Below, in pieces: positions 1 to 8,977 of a DNA stretch of 33,620 nucleotides. Source of the DNA: Myxococcales bacterium (GTDB lineage: Bacteria > Myxococcota_A > Polyangia > Polyangiales > Polyangiaceae); contig JACPVJ010000155.1 of the NCBI GenBank assembly GCA_016191785.1, forward strand, positions 1-33,620, in the 5' to 3' direction. Each line of letters begins with the position of its first letter. The stretch's first letter is position 1. The notes under the pieces were generated by a model. It saw nothing but the letters and a program-made list of their open reading frames with translations. It did no database searches and had not been told where the DNA came from. A program made the position numbers and the translations under genes.

Positions 1-1
1 C

Positions 2-406
2 ATGGCCGGCATGGGCGGCATGGCCGGCATGGGCGGCGGGACCGCGGGGTCGGGCGGCAGCGGCACGGGCGGCAGCGGCACCGGCGGCAGTGGCACGGGC
101 GGCAGCGGCACGGGCGGCAGCGGCACGGGCGGCAGCGGCACGGGCGGCAGCGGCACCGGCGGCAGCGGCACCGGCGGCACCGACGGCGGCGGCGGCAACA
201 TGACGCCCGAAGCGTTCTGCGCGAGCTACGAGACGCACTGCGGCTTCGGAACGACCGACCACTATGCGACCAGCGCCGAGTGCAAGACCAAGTACGCCGC
301 GTTCACCGAGACGCGGAAGAAGTGCGCCAACGACCATCTGGCGATGGCGCCCGACAAGACCTCGATCCACTGCACGCACGCGGCCGGCGCCGCGCCGTGT
401 AACTGA
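2..406 (+). CDS. Gly-rich-linker secreted protein, 3' part only
   Basis: This is the C-terminal part of a protein that enters from beyond the left edge; the ATG at base 2 lies inside a Met/Gly-rich repeat and need not be the true start. Residues 1-12 are two MAGMGG units. Residues 18-57 are eight perfect GGSGT units, followed by an Asp/Gly spacer. A compact domain of about 70 residues follows, with six Cys (FC, HC, EC, KC, HC, PC contexts) and a His/Tyr-rich core, as expected for a disulfide-stabilised extracellular domain. Myxobacterial surface lipoproteins often have this layout of signal peptide, flexible Gly/Ser/Thr linker and Cys-rich module, so a lipoprotein signal probably lies upstream. 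The function is unknown. It converges on the gene ending at 494, with a strong hairpin between them. Confidence 0.75.
   Translation: MAGMGGMAGMGGGTAGSGGSGTGGSGTGGSGTGGSGTGGSGTGGSGTGGSGTGGSGTGGTDGGGGNMTPEAFCASYETHCGFGTTDHYATSAECKTKYAAFTETRKKCANDHLAMAPDKTSIHCTHAAGAAPCN
53..172 (+). repeat. 15-bp tandem repeat (8 copies) encoding GGSGT
   Basis: Eight in-frame copies of a 15-bp unit (ggcggcagcggcac plus c or g) encode (GGSGT)8. The units differ only at the third base of the Thr codon. The near-identity at nucleotide level suggests recent expansion by slippage or unequal recombination. Because the unit is a multiple of three, copy-number change would alter linker length without a frameshift. Confidence 0.93.
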
Positions 407-420
407 GCGCGAGCGTGCGG

Positions 421-451
421 CGCGGCGCAGGGCCTCGTGCTCTGCGCCGCG
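421..451. terminator. Hairpin between convergent genes, probable bidirectional terminator
   Basis: A perfect 10-bp inverted repeat (cgcggcgcag at 421-430, ctgcgccgcg at 442-451) encloses an 11-base loop. It sits in the 87-bp gap between the stop of the plus-strand Gly-rich protein (406) and the stop of the minus-strand lipoprotein (494). There is no long T tract, as is common in very GC-rich genomes, so termination is inferred from position and stem strength. Confidence 0.55.
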
Positions 452-493
452 ACCTCATTTGCCCGCGCACTTCAGCCCTGTCGCGGGGCTCTG

Positions 494-3400
494 TCACTTC
501 GGCGGCACGGTCACGAACGAGCACGAGCCCTGGCCGGTGGCCCTGCCCAGGCACTGGTGGCTCTGGGGGTGCGACAGGTAGTACGGGTCGCTGCCGCTCG
601 AGGCGAAGAAGCGACCGACGAGGTTGATCATGTACTGCCCCGAGTCCCAGTTCTCGCAGGGGTTCGACGGCTCGAAGCCGTGGGTGCCGCGGGGCTCGAT
701 GTACGCCTGCAGCTGGGCGACGACGCGCCGGTCGGCCTTCCACGCGCCCTTGTCCGCGGCATAGGGCACACCCTTCAGGCGGGGCTCCCAGACGGCGTCG
801 ACGCTGTCGCTGGTCGCCGGCATCGAGACACGGGCGGTGCGCAGCGGAACCTGCGCCTCGGTCTCGCCGTACAGGCTCTTGCCTTCGTCGAGCACGTCCA
901 CGTCGTACAAGGCCATCGCGCAGTCGTCCTGGCTGACCGGGTTCTTGACGCACCGGCCGCTGACGCAGCTCTGACCGCTGAGGCAGCTCGAGGCGTCGGT
1001 GTCGGTGCAGTTCGGGTGACACACCACGTCGGCTGCGGTCACCGGGAGCTCGTTCGGCTTGCACGACGAGAGGTCCGCGGGCTCGCTTCGCGCCAGCCGG
1101 CTCACGCCTTCGATCACGTGGTTCTCGATCAGCGCACGGTTCGGGGTCAGGCCACCCAGGGCGGTATACAGCGCGCCCGGGGTCACGAAGTCGGCATAGG
1201 CCGGGTAACGATCGGCGGCACCTGGGGCGAGGAAGGGAACCGCGCCCGCGACGCGACCGATGGCGATGCCGGAGTTCAGCGGCACGTTCATGTCGCCGAC
1301 GGTCACGATGTTGAGCATGCCCTTGGGGGGCATGACCTCGCCGTCCGGATCGAGCATCGGACGCAGCGCGTAGTACGGGGAATAGTTGACCGGATCGCCG
1401 GGGTCGATGATGTGCGACGCCAGGTTCATCAGGCGGCGAATCGAGGGCGTCTGTCGCACGTAGCCGAAGCCTTCGGTCGGAGCGACCAGGGCCGAACCCG
1501 AGGCGAAGTACTTGTCCTGGAACTTGGAGCAGCCGCCCGCGGCGGTGCAGACCTCTTCGCCGGTCAGCGGATCCACGCCGCCCTCGGGGATCACGCCTTC
1601 ACCCCAGGTGTTGACCAGCTCGAGCCGGTGGCTCTCGTCGGCGGTGATGTTGCAGCCCGTCTCGGGGTGATAGCTGTCGACGGCGTCGGGCACGTCGTAC
1701 ATCTGCACCTCGAGCTTGTCGCCGACGCTGGTCGGAATGCCGACCCGGAAGCGGCCGTCGGTGCTCACCCGCGCGCAACGGACCTCGCCGGAGCGGCCGT
1801 TCGAGACCATGACCGTGCCGCCCTCGGGCGCGTACGGCGCCTTCTCGGCACAGCCGAACTCGACCTCGCGGTCGTCGTTGACGTCGATCAGCACGAAGCG
1901 CAGCGAGATCTGGCTCTGGGTGCACTTCGTCTCTTTCTGTTTGCCGGCGTCGTAGAACTCCTTCGCGGGCACCCCGACCACGAGCGGGCCGAACATGCGC
2001 AGGTACAGGCCCTCGAAGGCGCCGCCCTGGAAGGTGCGCGAGCCGACGTCGAGCAGCCCGCCGGCCCCCGAGGTGGGCGCCGAGGCGACCACGCCCGGAT
2101 CGAGCGCCGCCACGAAGGGCGCGAGGATGCCGCCCAACGACTGGCCCCAGGCGTAGAACTCGCTCTTCGGCCCGCCCACGTCGGGCGTGCCGTCGCCGTC
2201 GAAGTCGCCGGCCAGATCATTGGCCTCGCCGTCACCGTTGTAGTCCTGCATCAGGCGGCCGCTGTGCGGGTCCTTGGTGTGCCGGGCCAGCTTCTCGCCG
2301 TCGAAGCCCTTGAGCACCCGGAACATCTGCATCAGATCGACCGCGCTCTGGCGGACCACGTCGCGGGTGTGGAACAGGTAGGCGGTCCAGTAGTCGCCGC
2401 CCGAGTCCTTGCTGCCGTTGCCGTCCAGATCGCGCGCGCGCCCGGAGAGCAGCGCGCTGGCGAACGGGCCCTCGCACGCGGTCGAGAACAGGTTCTTGGC
2501 CAGCTGCAGCTCGGTCTCACCCAGATCGAGGCCGTGGAAAGTGGCGTTCATGCCCACCGAGGCGATGCCCTGAGCCGCCAGGTGCCCGGCGAAGCCCAGC
2601 ACCTCGAGGGAGCTCGAGCCGTAGCCGTGGCCGTAATAAGCGACCGGGAAGGGCTGCTTCTTCTCGGCCGACTCCTTCGGTACCACGATCAGGAACTGCA
2701 CCCGGTCGCGGTAGATCTTGCCGTCGCCGGTGCGGAAGTCCATGTCGAACGAGGCGTTCGGATCCTCACCCTTGGGCCCGCCCGCGATGAAGAACGGGCT
2801 GTCGAACTCGCCGATGGCGATGTGGCTGATCGAGTCGAAGGACGCGATCAGCGTGTCGAGCGTCGGGCCCTCGAAGCCGAAGGCCTGCTTGGCCAGCTCT
2901 TGGAGCGTGCTCTTGACGACGTCGAAGTTGACGATGTGGAAGTTCTTGATGGTCTTCTTGCACTTCGGGTCGCTCTCCCAGCCCGCGGGCTCTTCCCAGT
3001 CGTTGTCGGCCAGCGTTTCCAGGTCGACCTGGCCGGCGGCGCGCGCCAGCTCGGAGTGTGCGGGGAAGTCCTTGGCCAGCTTCGAGAGCGGCCCGTGGCC
3101 GTAGAGGCCGTCACGGATGAGCTTCAGATCTTCCTGCACCGGCTGGGTGGTGAAGGTCCAGGCGAACGCCACGTGCTTCATGCCCGTGCCCCCGAGGTCG
3201 CCGTAGTAGCTCGCGAGCTCGGGGTTCGAGAGGTGGGTCTTGAGGCGGGCGATCGCCTCTTCTTGCGCCGGGTGATAGGTGAAGTCGAAGGGGGAGCGCA
3301 CCGGCTCGCCGCCGGCGCACTTGGCGGGGTCCGCGCCGCAGTCGACCGTGCGGTCGGTGACCACCACGGCGTACTGCGTCTTCTCGATCAACGGGACGAG

Positions 3401-4216
3401 CGGGCGCATGATCAGCGTGTCCGTCTCGCGCTCGTAGAAGGTGAGAAGGTTGTCGGTGATGCAGCGATCGCGCTCCCGGTCGGTGACGTTCTTCAGCGCC
3501 ACGTCGACCTGGGTCGGGCAGCCGTCGGGGTTCTGCAGGTTGGGCAGGTCGAGCACGCCGTCGAAGTCGGTGTCCCACTCGGGCTTGTAGCTCGGCACGC
3601 CGTTCACCAGGGCCGTCGGCCGGCGCTTGCCGGTGGTCGGGTCGATGGTCTCGTCCGCCGTGTCCCACATCAGGTTCTGCTCGAGCGGCCGGGTGTCGTT
3701 GCGCCAGTACTTGTGCTTCTCCTTGACCACGTAGGGGAACGAGCCCTCTCCCAGGTCCATGATGGCGGGGATGCCGGTGTCCAGGTTCACCACGTAGATG
3801 GCGTCGTCGTTCAGCTCGTAGTCGTCGCCCTGGTGGCGCTTGATCACGTTCGACACGTCGATCGCGGGCTGGGCCGGGTTGCTCTTGCGCTTCTGGAAAC
3901 CGACGGTGATGGCGGCATAGGTGCCGAAGCCCTCGAGGTCGTCGAACTTCTTGCGCGCCGTCTCCTCGATGCCGGTGGGCGCGATCAGGCTGGCGTTGAC
4001 CCGCATCCCGGTGCGACTGGTCGGGTCGGGCCACATTGCCTGGTCGTTGGGGAAGGGGATCTCGGGCAGCGGCTTGTGATGGAGGTCCCACTTCACGGTG
4101 GCGCTGTCGCCGGCGGGGGTCTTGCCGAGCCCGGTGGGGACCTCGTCAATGCTGCAGCCGAGCGTCGCGAGGCAGAGCGAAAAGCAGAGCGAGGAGCCGA
4201 GTCCGAAGTGTTTCAT
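494..4216 (-). CDS. Large lipoprotein with alpha/beta-hydrolase (lipase-like) core
   Basis: The 1240-residue protein has a lipoprotein signal peptide (hydrophobic residues 7-20, lipobox ATLGC, lipidated Cys21). An IPFPND motif near residue 53 and FAWTFTTQ (351-358) resemble the N-terminal region of surface lipoproteins of the Pla-1/VolA 'bacterial virulence factor lipase' type. The hydrolase core shows YYGHGYG (527-533, oxyanion-loop-like) and the nucleophile elbow GQSLGG (691-696, probable Ser693). An insertion of Asp-rich, calcium-binding-like segments (DLDGNGSKD, DFDGDGTPD) lies between them. A Cys-rich segment follows near the C-terminus. The gene starts 13 bases after the barrel-protein gene and is probably cotranscribed with it. 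A shorter relative lies at 8978-11182. An extracellular or outer-membrane esterase/lipase is inferred; the substrate is unknown. Confidence 0.82.
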   Translation of the reverse strand: MKHFGLGSSLCFSLCLATLGCSIDEVPTGLGKTPAGDSATVKWDLHHKPLPEIPFPNDQAMWPDPTSRTGMRVNASLIAPTGIEETARKKFDDLEGFGTYAAITVGFQKRKSNPAQPAIDVSNVIKRHQGDDYELNDDAIYVVNLDTGIPAIMDLGEGSFPYVVKEKHKYWRNDTRPLEQNLMWDTADETIDPTTGKRRPTALVNGVPSYKPEWDTDFDGVLDLPNLQNPDGCPTQVDVALKNVTDRERDRCITDNLLTFYERETDTLIMRPLVPLIEKTQYAVVVTDRTVDCGADPAKCAGGEPVRSPFDFTYHPAQEEAIARLKTHLSNPELASYYGDLGGTGMKHVAFAWTFTTQPVQEDLKLIRDGLYGHGPLSKLAKDFPAHSELARAAGQVDLETLADNDWEEPAGWESDPKCKKTIKNFHIVNFDVVKSTLQELAKQAFGFEGPTLDTLIASFDSISHIAIGEFDSPFFIAGGPKGEDPNASFDMDFRTGDGKIYRDRVQFLIVVPKESAEKKQPFPVAYYGHGYGSSSLEVLGFAGHLAAQGIASVGMNATFHGLDLGETELQLAKNLFSTACEGPFASALLSGRARDLDGNGSKDSGGDYWTAYLFHTRDVVRQSAVDLMQMFRVLKGFDGEKLARHTKDPHSGRLMQDYNGDGEANDLAGDFDGDGTPDVGGPKSEFYAWGQSLGGILAPFVAALDPGVVASAPTSGAGGLLDVGSRTFQGGAFEGLYLRMFGPLVVGVPAKEFYDAGKQKETKCTQSQISLRFVLIDVNDDREVEFGCAEKAPYAPEGGTVMVSNGRSGEVRCARVSTDGRFRVGIPTSVGDKLEVQMYDVPDAVDSYHPETGCNITADESHRLELVNTWGEGVIPEGGVDPLTGEEVCTAAGGCSKFQDKYFASGSALVAPTEGFGYVRQTPSIRRLMNLASHIIDPGDPVNYSPYYALRPMLDPDGEVMPPKGMLNIVTVGDMNVPLNSGIAIGRVAGAVPFLAPGAADRYPAYADFVTPGALYTALGGLTPNRALIENHVIEGVSRLARSEPADLSSCKPNELPVTAADVVCHPNCTDTDASSCLSGQSCVSGRCVKNPVSQDDCAMALYDVDVLDEGKSLYGETEAQVPLRTARVSMPATSDSVDAVWEPRLKGVPYAADKGAWKADRRVVAQLQAYIEPRGTHGFEPSNPCENWDSGQYMINLVGRFFASSGSDPYYLSHPQSHQCLGRATGQGSCSFVTVPPK

Positions 4217-4229
4217 GGCCGTGCTTCCC

Positions 4230-5945
4230 TCAATACTGGAGCCCGAGGCGACCGACGCCCAGGTACTGCTTGTCCATCTTGTGACCGTCCGCGTCGGCGA
4301 AGGCGTTGCCCGGGAAGAACACCCCGCCCTGGGCGCCCAGCTCCAGCGTCATGCCGTACTCGAGGGGCATCCGGTACTCGGTGCCGAGGTCGATCTCGAC
4401 GCCCAGGTCGTGGCTCTTCGGGTCGCCGCCGTCCCAGTTGCGGAAGCGGCCGGTGGTCGCCACCTGCACCGGATCGACCACGTCGGCGGTGGTCTGGGCG
4501 ATGACCGCGCCGAGCTTCACGTCCAGCGGGCGCGTGGGGCGCCAGACCACCGTCGGGTTGAGATAGGTCGCGCCGAACACCCCGCCGTTCGAGGGCAGCA
4601 GATTGGAGCCCGGCGGGGGGCGGTTGACCAGGCCGGGATCGGCCGCGATGCTCGCGGCGCGGGCGGTCTTCCACGCCAGGACCTCGTCGAACAAGATCAA
4701 GCCGACGTTGTGGTTCGGGTCGAAGCGGAAGCGGTGCGACACGCCGTCGTTGGGGTTGGCGTCACCTTGTGCCCAGCCCCACTCGAGGGTGGCCACGAAG
4801 TTCCCCCACCGGTCGTCGCCTGTGCCCTTGGTGGTGACGGCGCCCAGTCGGGCGGCCGCGCCGAGCGCGCGCACGTCCTCGCGCTCGTTGTTCCGCGTCT
4901 GGGTCACCGTTCGGAACAGGCTGGTATCGCCCAAGAGGTAGGCGACCTCGTACTCGCCGAAGACGTGTCCCGCGCTGCCGGGGATCTTGGCGTTGAATCG
5001 GCCCGACGAATCGAACACCCAGACCTTCAAGGTCTCGTCGAACTCTCGCCCGGCGACCGGCTCGCGGGTGCGTGACTGGTACCGGTAGGTGCCATAAAGG
5101 CCGATCATGTTCTCGTGCTTGTCGGCGTAGTACGCCGCCAGGACGCCCTGAAACGCCCGATCGCCGTCGACCAGATCGGCCGTCGCGTCCTTGAACACCA
5201 GGTCCCCGGCCAGCGCGACGGTGAACGGCGAGTCCTTCCCGGCCGGCTTGGTCGCGAAGGCGATGCGCTCGGCGATGGACCCGCCGAAGTAGTCGCCGAA
5301 CAGCTCGGGATGGTCGCCGTCGTTCGCCAAGATCCCCATGCCCCAGTGCGAGGGCTGCTGACCCACGCGGAAGAGGCCGATCGGCGACAGGTACTCGACG
5401 TAGAGCCAGCGCGGCTCGAGCCCCAGCGGCTGTCGGTCGTCGTAGGGCCGCTCCGCCTCGTCGACGTGACGGGTCTCTTGGCCGATGAAGAACCCACGCG
5501 GCACGTCGACCTGCCCGATCACGTTCAGCGTGTCGCGATACGACAGCCGGGGCGTGAGCCTCAGCCAGTGCGTGACGCGGCCGGTCTGCCCCAGCGAGTC
5601 GGTGCTCGGGTCGGTGCCGAACCGGCGGAGCGGAAGATCCGAGAGCAGCGTGCCGCGTACCTGATACTCGCCGTGAAGCTGGAACCGGAGTTGCTCCGGG
5701 TCCGGCGGCTTGACCGGCGTCCGCCCGGTCTCGAGCACGAAGCGCGGCTTGAACTCGGTCCCCGCAGTCTCGTCCGACGGCGGCGGAGGCGGTGGCACCG
5801 GCGCGCTCGGCGGCGCCGGCGCCGCGGCGCTCGCCGGCGGCGAGGCGCTCGGCTGCGCGAGCGACAGCGATGTCAGAAACAGCACGGACGCGGCCGCGCC
5901 GCCCCCGCACGACCTAGAGACTCCCAATCGGTTCCGGCGGCCCAC
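4230..5945 (-). CDS. Probable outer-membrane beta-barrel protein (TIGR04551-like)
   Basis: I choose the GTG at 5945, giving about 571 residues starting MGRRNRLG; the reading frame stays open to a TTG at 5984. Basic residues, a hydrophobic stretch and SLAQP form a signal peptide, followed by a Pro/Ala-rich segment of about 40 residues. The rest alternates polar and hydrophobic residues with many aromatic-girdle Tyr/Trp and repeated RLTPRLSYRD-type strands. The protein ends in Leu-Gln-Tyr, an aromatic C-terminus typical of barrels inserted by the BAM machinery. Segments such as WLYVEYLSPIGLFRVGQQ, SHWGMGILANDGD and FGDYFGG resemble the myxobacterial family TIGR04551. It is the first gene of a two-gene unit with the 1240-residue lipoprotein and is divergent from hutH. 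Function unknown; a porin or an export partner for the lipoprotein are both possible. Confidence 0.75.
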   Translation of the reverse strand: MGRRNRLGVSRSCGGGAAASVLFLTSLSLAQPSASPPASAAAPAPPSAPVPPPPPPSDETAGTEFKPRFVLETGRTPVKPPDPEQLRFQLHGEYQVRGTLLSDLPLRRFGTDPSTDSLGQTGRVTHWLRLTPRLSYRDTLNVIGQVDVPRGFFIGQETRHVDEAERPYDDRQPLGLEPRWLYVEYLSPIGLFRVGQQPSHWGMGILANDGDHPELFGDYFGGSIAERIAFATKPAGKDSPFTVALAGDLVFKDATADLVDGDRAFQGVLAAYYADKHENMIGLYGTYRYQSRTREPVAGREFDETLKVWVFDSSGRFNAKIPGSAGHVFGEYEVAYLLGDTSLFRTVTQTRNNEREDVRALGAAARLGAVTTKGTGDDRWGNFVATLEWGWAQGDANPNDGVSHRFRFDPNHNVGLILFDEVLAWKTARAASIAADPGLVNRPPPGSNLLPSNGGVFGATYLNPTVVWRPTRPLDVKLGAVIAQTTADVVDPVQVATTGRFRNWDGGDPKSHDLGVEIDLGTEYRMPLEYGMTLELGAQGGVFFPGNAFADADGHKMDKQYLGVGRLGLQY

Positions 5946-6012
5946 TGGCCGGCGAGGATAGGTGCCAGCCGGAGCGCGGGACAAGGGGTTTCGGCGCGGC
6001 TATACAGGCCGC

Positions 6013-7572
6013 GTGAACGACCACCGAAACCCCGTGGAGCTGGGGACCTGGCTTCGCCCCGTGGACCTCGCAGACGTGGCGCGCCGCCGCCGACCGGTGG
6101 TGCTCGGGCAGGGGCCGCGCGACGCGGTCAGGAAGTCGCGCCTCGCCATCGAGCAGGTGGCGAACGCCGGCGACGCCGCGCCCCGAGTCTACGGAGTGAA
6201 CACCGGCTTCGGCGCGCTGGCCGAGACGCGGATCAGCGCCACCGAGGTGCGCCGCCTCCAGCAGAACCTGGTGCGCAGTCACTCCACCGGCGTCGGGCCC
6301 GACATGCCCGACGCGGCCGTGCGCGGCATGATGCTGCTGCGGGCCCAGACCTTGGCGCTCGGTCACTCGGGCGTGCGCGAGGTCGTGATCGATCTGCTCT
6401 GCGCAATGCTCGACCAGAACGTGGTACCCCGCGTCCCGGCGCAGGGCTCGGTGGGGGCCTCGGGAGATCTGGCGCCCCTCGCCCACCTGGCACTGGCGAT
6501 GATCGGCGAGGGCGAGGCGCGCCACGGCGGCGCGCTGATGACCGGTGGCGAGGCCCTGGCGCGGGCCGGCCTCACGCCGCTGTCGCTCGAGGCCAAAGAG
6601 GGGCTCGCGCTGATCAACGGCACGCAATACATGACGTCGTACGGCGTCCTTTCGCTGTGCGATGCCGCCGAGCTGGCCGCCGCGGCCGACATCGCCGGCG
6701 CGATGAGCCTGGACGCGCTGAAGGGCTCGGCGCGCCCGTTCCAGGATCGCCTGATGAAGCTCCGGCCGCACCCCGGCCAGGCCACGGTCGCGGCGAACCT
6801 GCGCGCGCTCTTGACCGACAGCGCGATCATGGAGAGCCACCATGACTGCAACAAGGTGCAGGACCCGTACTCCCTGCGCTGCATGCCCCAGGTGCACGGC
6901 GCGTCGCGGGACGCCCTGGGTTGGGCCCGCGAGGTGCTCGAGCGCGAGATCAACAGCGCCACCGACAACCCGAGCGTTTTCGTGGACCCGAGCGGCCACG
7001 CCGAGGTGGTGAGTGGCGGCAACTTCCACGGCCAACCGGTGGCCTACGCGCTCGACTTCGCCGCCATCGCCCTGGCCGAGCTCGGCAACATCAGCGAGCG
7101 CCGGGTCGAGCAGCTGGTGAACCCGGCGCTGTCCAGCGGGCTCACGCCGTTCCTGGCCAAGAACAGCGGGCTCGAGAGCGGCTTCATGATCGCGCAGGTC
7201 GCGAGCGCTTCCCTGGTGAGCGAGAACAAGGTGCTGTGCCACCCGGCCAGCGTCGACTCGATCCCGTCGAGCGCGGGCAAAGAGGACCACGTGAGCATGG
7301 GCAGCATCGGCGCCCGCAAGCTCGAGCAGGTGGTCGAGAACGTGCGCCGCTGCCTGGCGATCGAGATCCTGACCGCCGCCCAGGGCCTCGAGCAGCGCCT
7401 TCCACTTACCGGCGGCGTGGGCGTCCAGGCCGCGCATCGCGTGGTGCGCAGCGTGGTGGCGCCCCTCGACGACGACCGCCCGCTCTACCGCGACATCGAG
7501 GCGGTGGTCGACCTGATTCGCGACGGCTCGCTGAGCCGCGCGGTGCGCGACGCCGTCGGCGGGCTGGACTGA
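6013..7572 (+). CDS. hutH: Histidine ammonia-lyase
   Basis: The enzyme deaminates L-histidine to trans-urocanate, the first step of histidine degradation, in the cytoplasm. The GTG at 6013 gives 519 residues, close to the usual 505-515. The Ala-Ser-Gly triad that cyclises into the MIO electrophile is in GSVGASGDLAPLAHLAL (about 149-151). The loop Tyr is in YGVNTGFG, and QDPYSLRCMPQVHGA, GGNFHGQPVAYALDF and KEDHVSMG are all conserved. The substrate-selectivity pair reads Ser-His (NLVRSHSTGVG), the HAL pattern rather than the pattern of phenylalanine or tyrosine lyases. No hutU, hutI or hutG lies nearby, so the gene stands alone here. A tyrosine lyase or aminomutase is unlikely but not excluded. 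It converges on the methyltransferase gene with one base between stops. Confidence 0.93.
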   Translation: MNDHRNPVELGTWLRPVDLADVARRRRPVVLGQGPRDAVRKSRLAIEQVANAGDAAPRVYGVNTGFGALAETRISATEVRRLQQNLVRSHSTGVGPDMPDAAVRGMMLLRAQTLALGHSGVREVVIDLLCAMLDQNVVPRVPAQGSVGASGDLAPLAHLALAMIGEGEARHGGALMTGGEALARAGLTPLSLEAKEGLALINGTQYMTSYGVLSLCDAAELAAAADIAGAMSLDALKGSARPFQDRLMKLRPHPGQATVAANLRALLTDSAIMESHHDCNKVQDPYSLRCMPQVHGASRDALGWAREVLEREINSATDNPSVFVDPSGHAEVVSGGNFHGQPVAYALDFAAIALAELGNISERRVEQLVNPALSSGLTPFLAKNSGLESGFMIAQVASASLVSENKVLCHPASVDSIPSSAGKEDHVSMGSIGARKLEQVVENVRRCLAIEILTAAQGLEQRLPLTGGVGVQAAHRVVRSVVAPLDDDRPLYRDIEAVVDLIRDGSLSRAVRDAVGGLD

Positions 7573-7573
7573 C

Positions 7574-8269
7574 CTAGTCCCCGGGTTTCCCGCCGAAGTA
7601 GAGCCAGTTGGTCTCGGGCTCGCCCAGCATCGCGTTCTCGAAGTCGACCGGCTCGGCGCGCCAGCGCGCGAACACGGCCGCGAGCGCCTGCTCGAACTCG
7701 GGGCTCTCGGCCGCGGACCACACCCCGAGCACGCCGCCCGGGGCCAGGTGCTCGGCGCATGCCCGAAGGCCCGCCTCACCGTAGAAGGGCACGCTGACCT
7801 CGCCCAGGCGACGCTCGGGAGAGGTGTCCACGTCGATCAAGATCGCGTCGTAGCGGGTGGTGGGTGGCGCGAGCAGGTGCTGGTAGACGTCACCCTGACG
7901 GACGACCAGGCGGGGATCGGCCCGTAGCTCGCTCGCCAAGGGGATCAGGCCGCGTTCGAACCAGCCGATCACCGCCGGCAAGAGCTCGATCACCTCGACC
8001 AGGGCGGCGCGCGGCGAGGCCAGCGCGGCCTGGGCGGTGTAACCGAGTCCCAGACCACCGACCAGCACGCGGGGCGCAGCGGCCGTGCAGAGCTCGAGGG
8101 CACGCACGGCCAGCGCGCGCTCCGACGCAGTGACCAGGCTGCTCATCAAGAACTGGTGATCGACCGTGATCTCGAAGGCGCTGTGGCCGGGGTCGCCCGC
8201 GACCTCGCGCCGCCGGAGGCAGATCATGCCGATGGCGCTGTCCTCGGCGGCGATCACCTCGATGTTCAC
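7574..8269 (-). CDS. SAM-dependent methyltransferase, spermidine-synthase-like fold
   Basis: The GTG start at 8269 overlaps the stop of the acyltransferase gene by four bases (GTGA), indicating translational coupling, and gives 231 residues. The Rossmann motif I reads VLVGGLGLGYTA, followed by an acidic strand end (VEVIELLPAV), GDVYQHL and YDAILIDVD, in the order seen in spermidine-synthase-like methyltransferases. The polyamine-binding residues are not evident to me, so true spermidine synthase activity should not be assumed. The partner gene suggests a lipid or envelope substrate, but this is inference. It ends one base from the hutH stop. Confidence 0.83.
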   Translation of the reverse strand: MNIEVIAAEDSAIGMICLRRREVAGDPGHSAFEITVDHQFLMSSLVTASERALAVRALELCTAAAPRVLVGGLGLGYTAQAALASPRAALVEVIELLPAVIGWFERGLIPLASELRADPRLVVRQGDVYQHLLAPPTTRYDAILIDVDTSPERRLGEVSVPFYGEAGLRACAEHLAPGGVLGVWSAAESPEFEQALAAVFARWRAEPVDFENAMLGEPETNWLYFGGKPGD

Positions 8270-8880
8270 GTGCCGGCGCTCTCTTCTTCTTCGCGCAGGC
8301 GGATCGGACCGTATTTGGCGGGGTAACGCGGCACCGGGTTCGACTCGGCGTAGAACGCGCGCAGTCGATCCATGTCGGCGCGCACGTTTCCGGTGAGCTC
8401 GATGGGCGGACCGAAGCCGCCCTGCTTCTTCCCGTAGCAGAGAAACCCGGGCACCACCGGCACCTTGGCGCCGAGGGCGATGTGATAGAACCCGGACTTC
8501 CAGTACTCGGCGCGGCTGCGCGTGCCCTCGGGCGGAATGACCAGGTAGAAATCGTCGCGCGCCGCGAGCTCGTCGATCATCTGACCCACCATGCCGTGGG
8601 CGCGGGTGCGGTCTACCGGCACGCCGCCGACCCCGCGGACCACCTTGCCCATCAGGCCCTTGCCCCAGGCGTCCTTGATCAGCCACGAGATGTGCATGCC
8701 GGCGGACTGCGCCAGGAGCACCAGCAAGAGGCCGTCGAGATTGTCGGTGTGGGGCACTGCCAGGCACACCGCCTTGCGGGGCTCGGGGATCTCGCCGATG
8801 AAGCGCCAGCCGCCCAGGGCGCGCAGGCCCGCGCGCGCGACGCGCGCCTGGGTCGTGTTTCGGTTGCCGCGCTCGAACAT
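8266..8880 (-). CDS. PlsC-type lysophospholipid/glycerophosphate acyltransferase family protein
   Basis: The ATG at 8880 gives 204 residues; the frame stays open upstream but that part looks non-coding. The HX4D catalytic motif is PHTDNLDG (His44, Asp49), and the second acyltransferase motif is PPEGTRSR (about 117-123). The order and spacing match small PlsC-like proteins that acylate lysophosphatidate or other lipid acceptors at the inner membrane. The KSGFYHIALGAKVPVVPGF segment is typical of that family. It is followed by the four-base-overlapping methyltransferase gene. Upstream lies a 97-bp divergent spacer shared with the plus-strand lipoprotein. The acyl acceptor cannot be told from sequence. 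Confidence 0.87.
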   Translation of the reverse strand: MFERGNRNTTQARVARAGLRALGGWRFIGEIPEPRKAVCLAVPHTDNLDGLLLVLLAQSAGMHISWLIKDAWGKGLMGKVVRGVGGVPVDRTRAHGMVGQMIDELAARDDFYLVIPPEGTRSRAEYWKSGFYHIALGAKVPVVPGFLCYGKKQGGFGPPIELTGNVRADMDRLRAFYAESNPVPRYPAKYGPIRLREEEESAGT

Positions 8881-8977
8881 CGTCGTCGTGGGGGGTGTAC
8901 GGGCGGCGACGCTACCACGCCTCCTCGGGCTTTTCCCGGCCCGATTTCCCTGGCGTTCACCGTGGTAGCCTGGCTTG

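Noticed and set aside
437..4504. 1355-codon open frame on the plus strand
   Set aside because: It lies antisense to the lipoprotein gene at 494-4216. The translation is rich in Val, Ala, Arg, Gly, His and Asp without recognisable domains, as expected for the complement of a real gene in very GC-rich DNA. The minus-strand frame has a signal peptide, lipobox and hydrolase motifs.
5962..6012. Start of hutH at 5962
   Set aside because: The frame is open from 5962, but the added residues (MPAGARDKGFRRGYTGR) are Arg/Gly-rich and not family-like. The GTG at 6013 gives a normal HAL N-terminus and leaves room for the divergent promoter.
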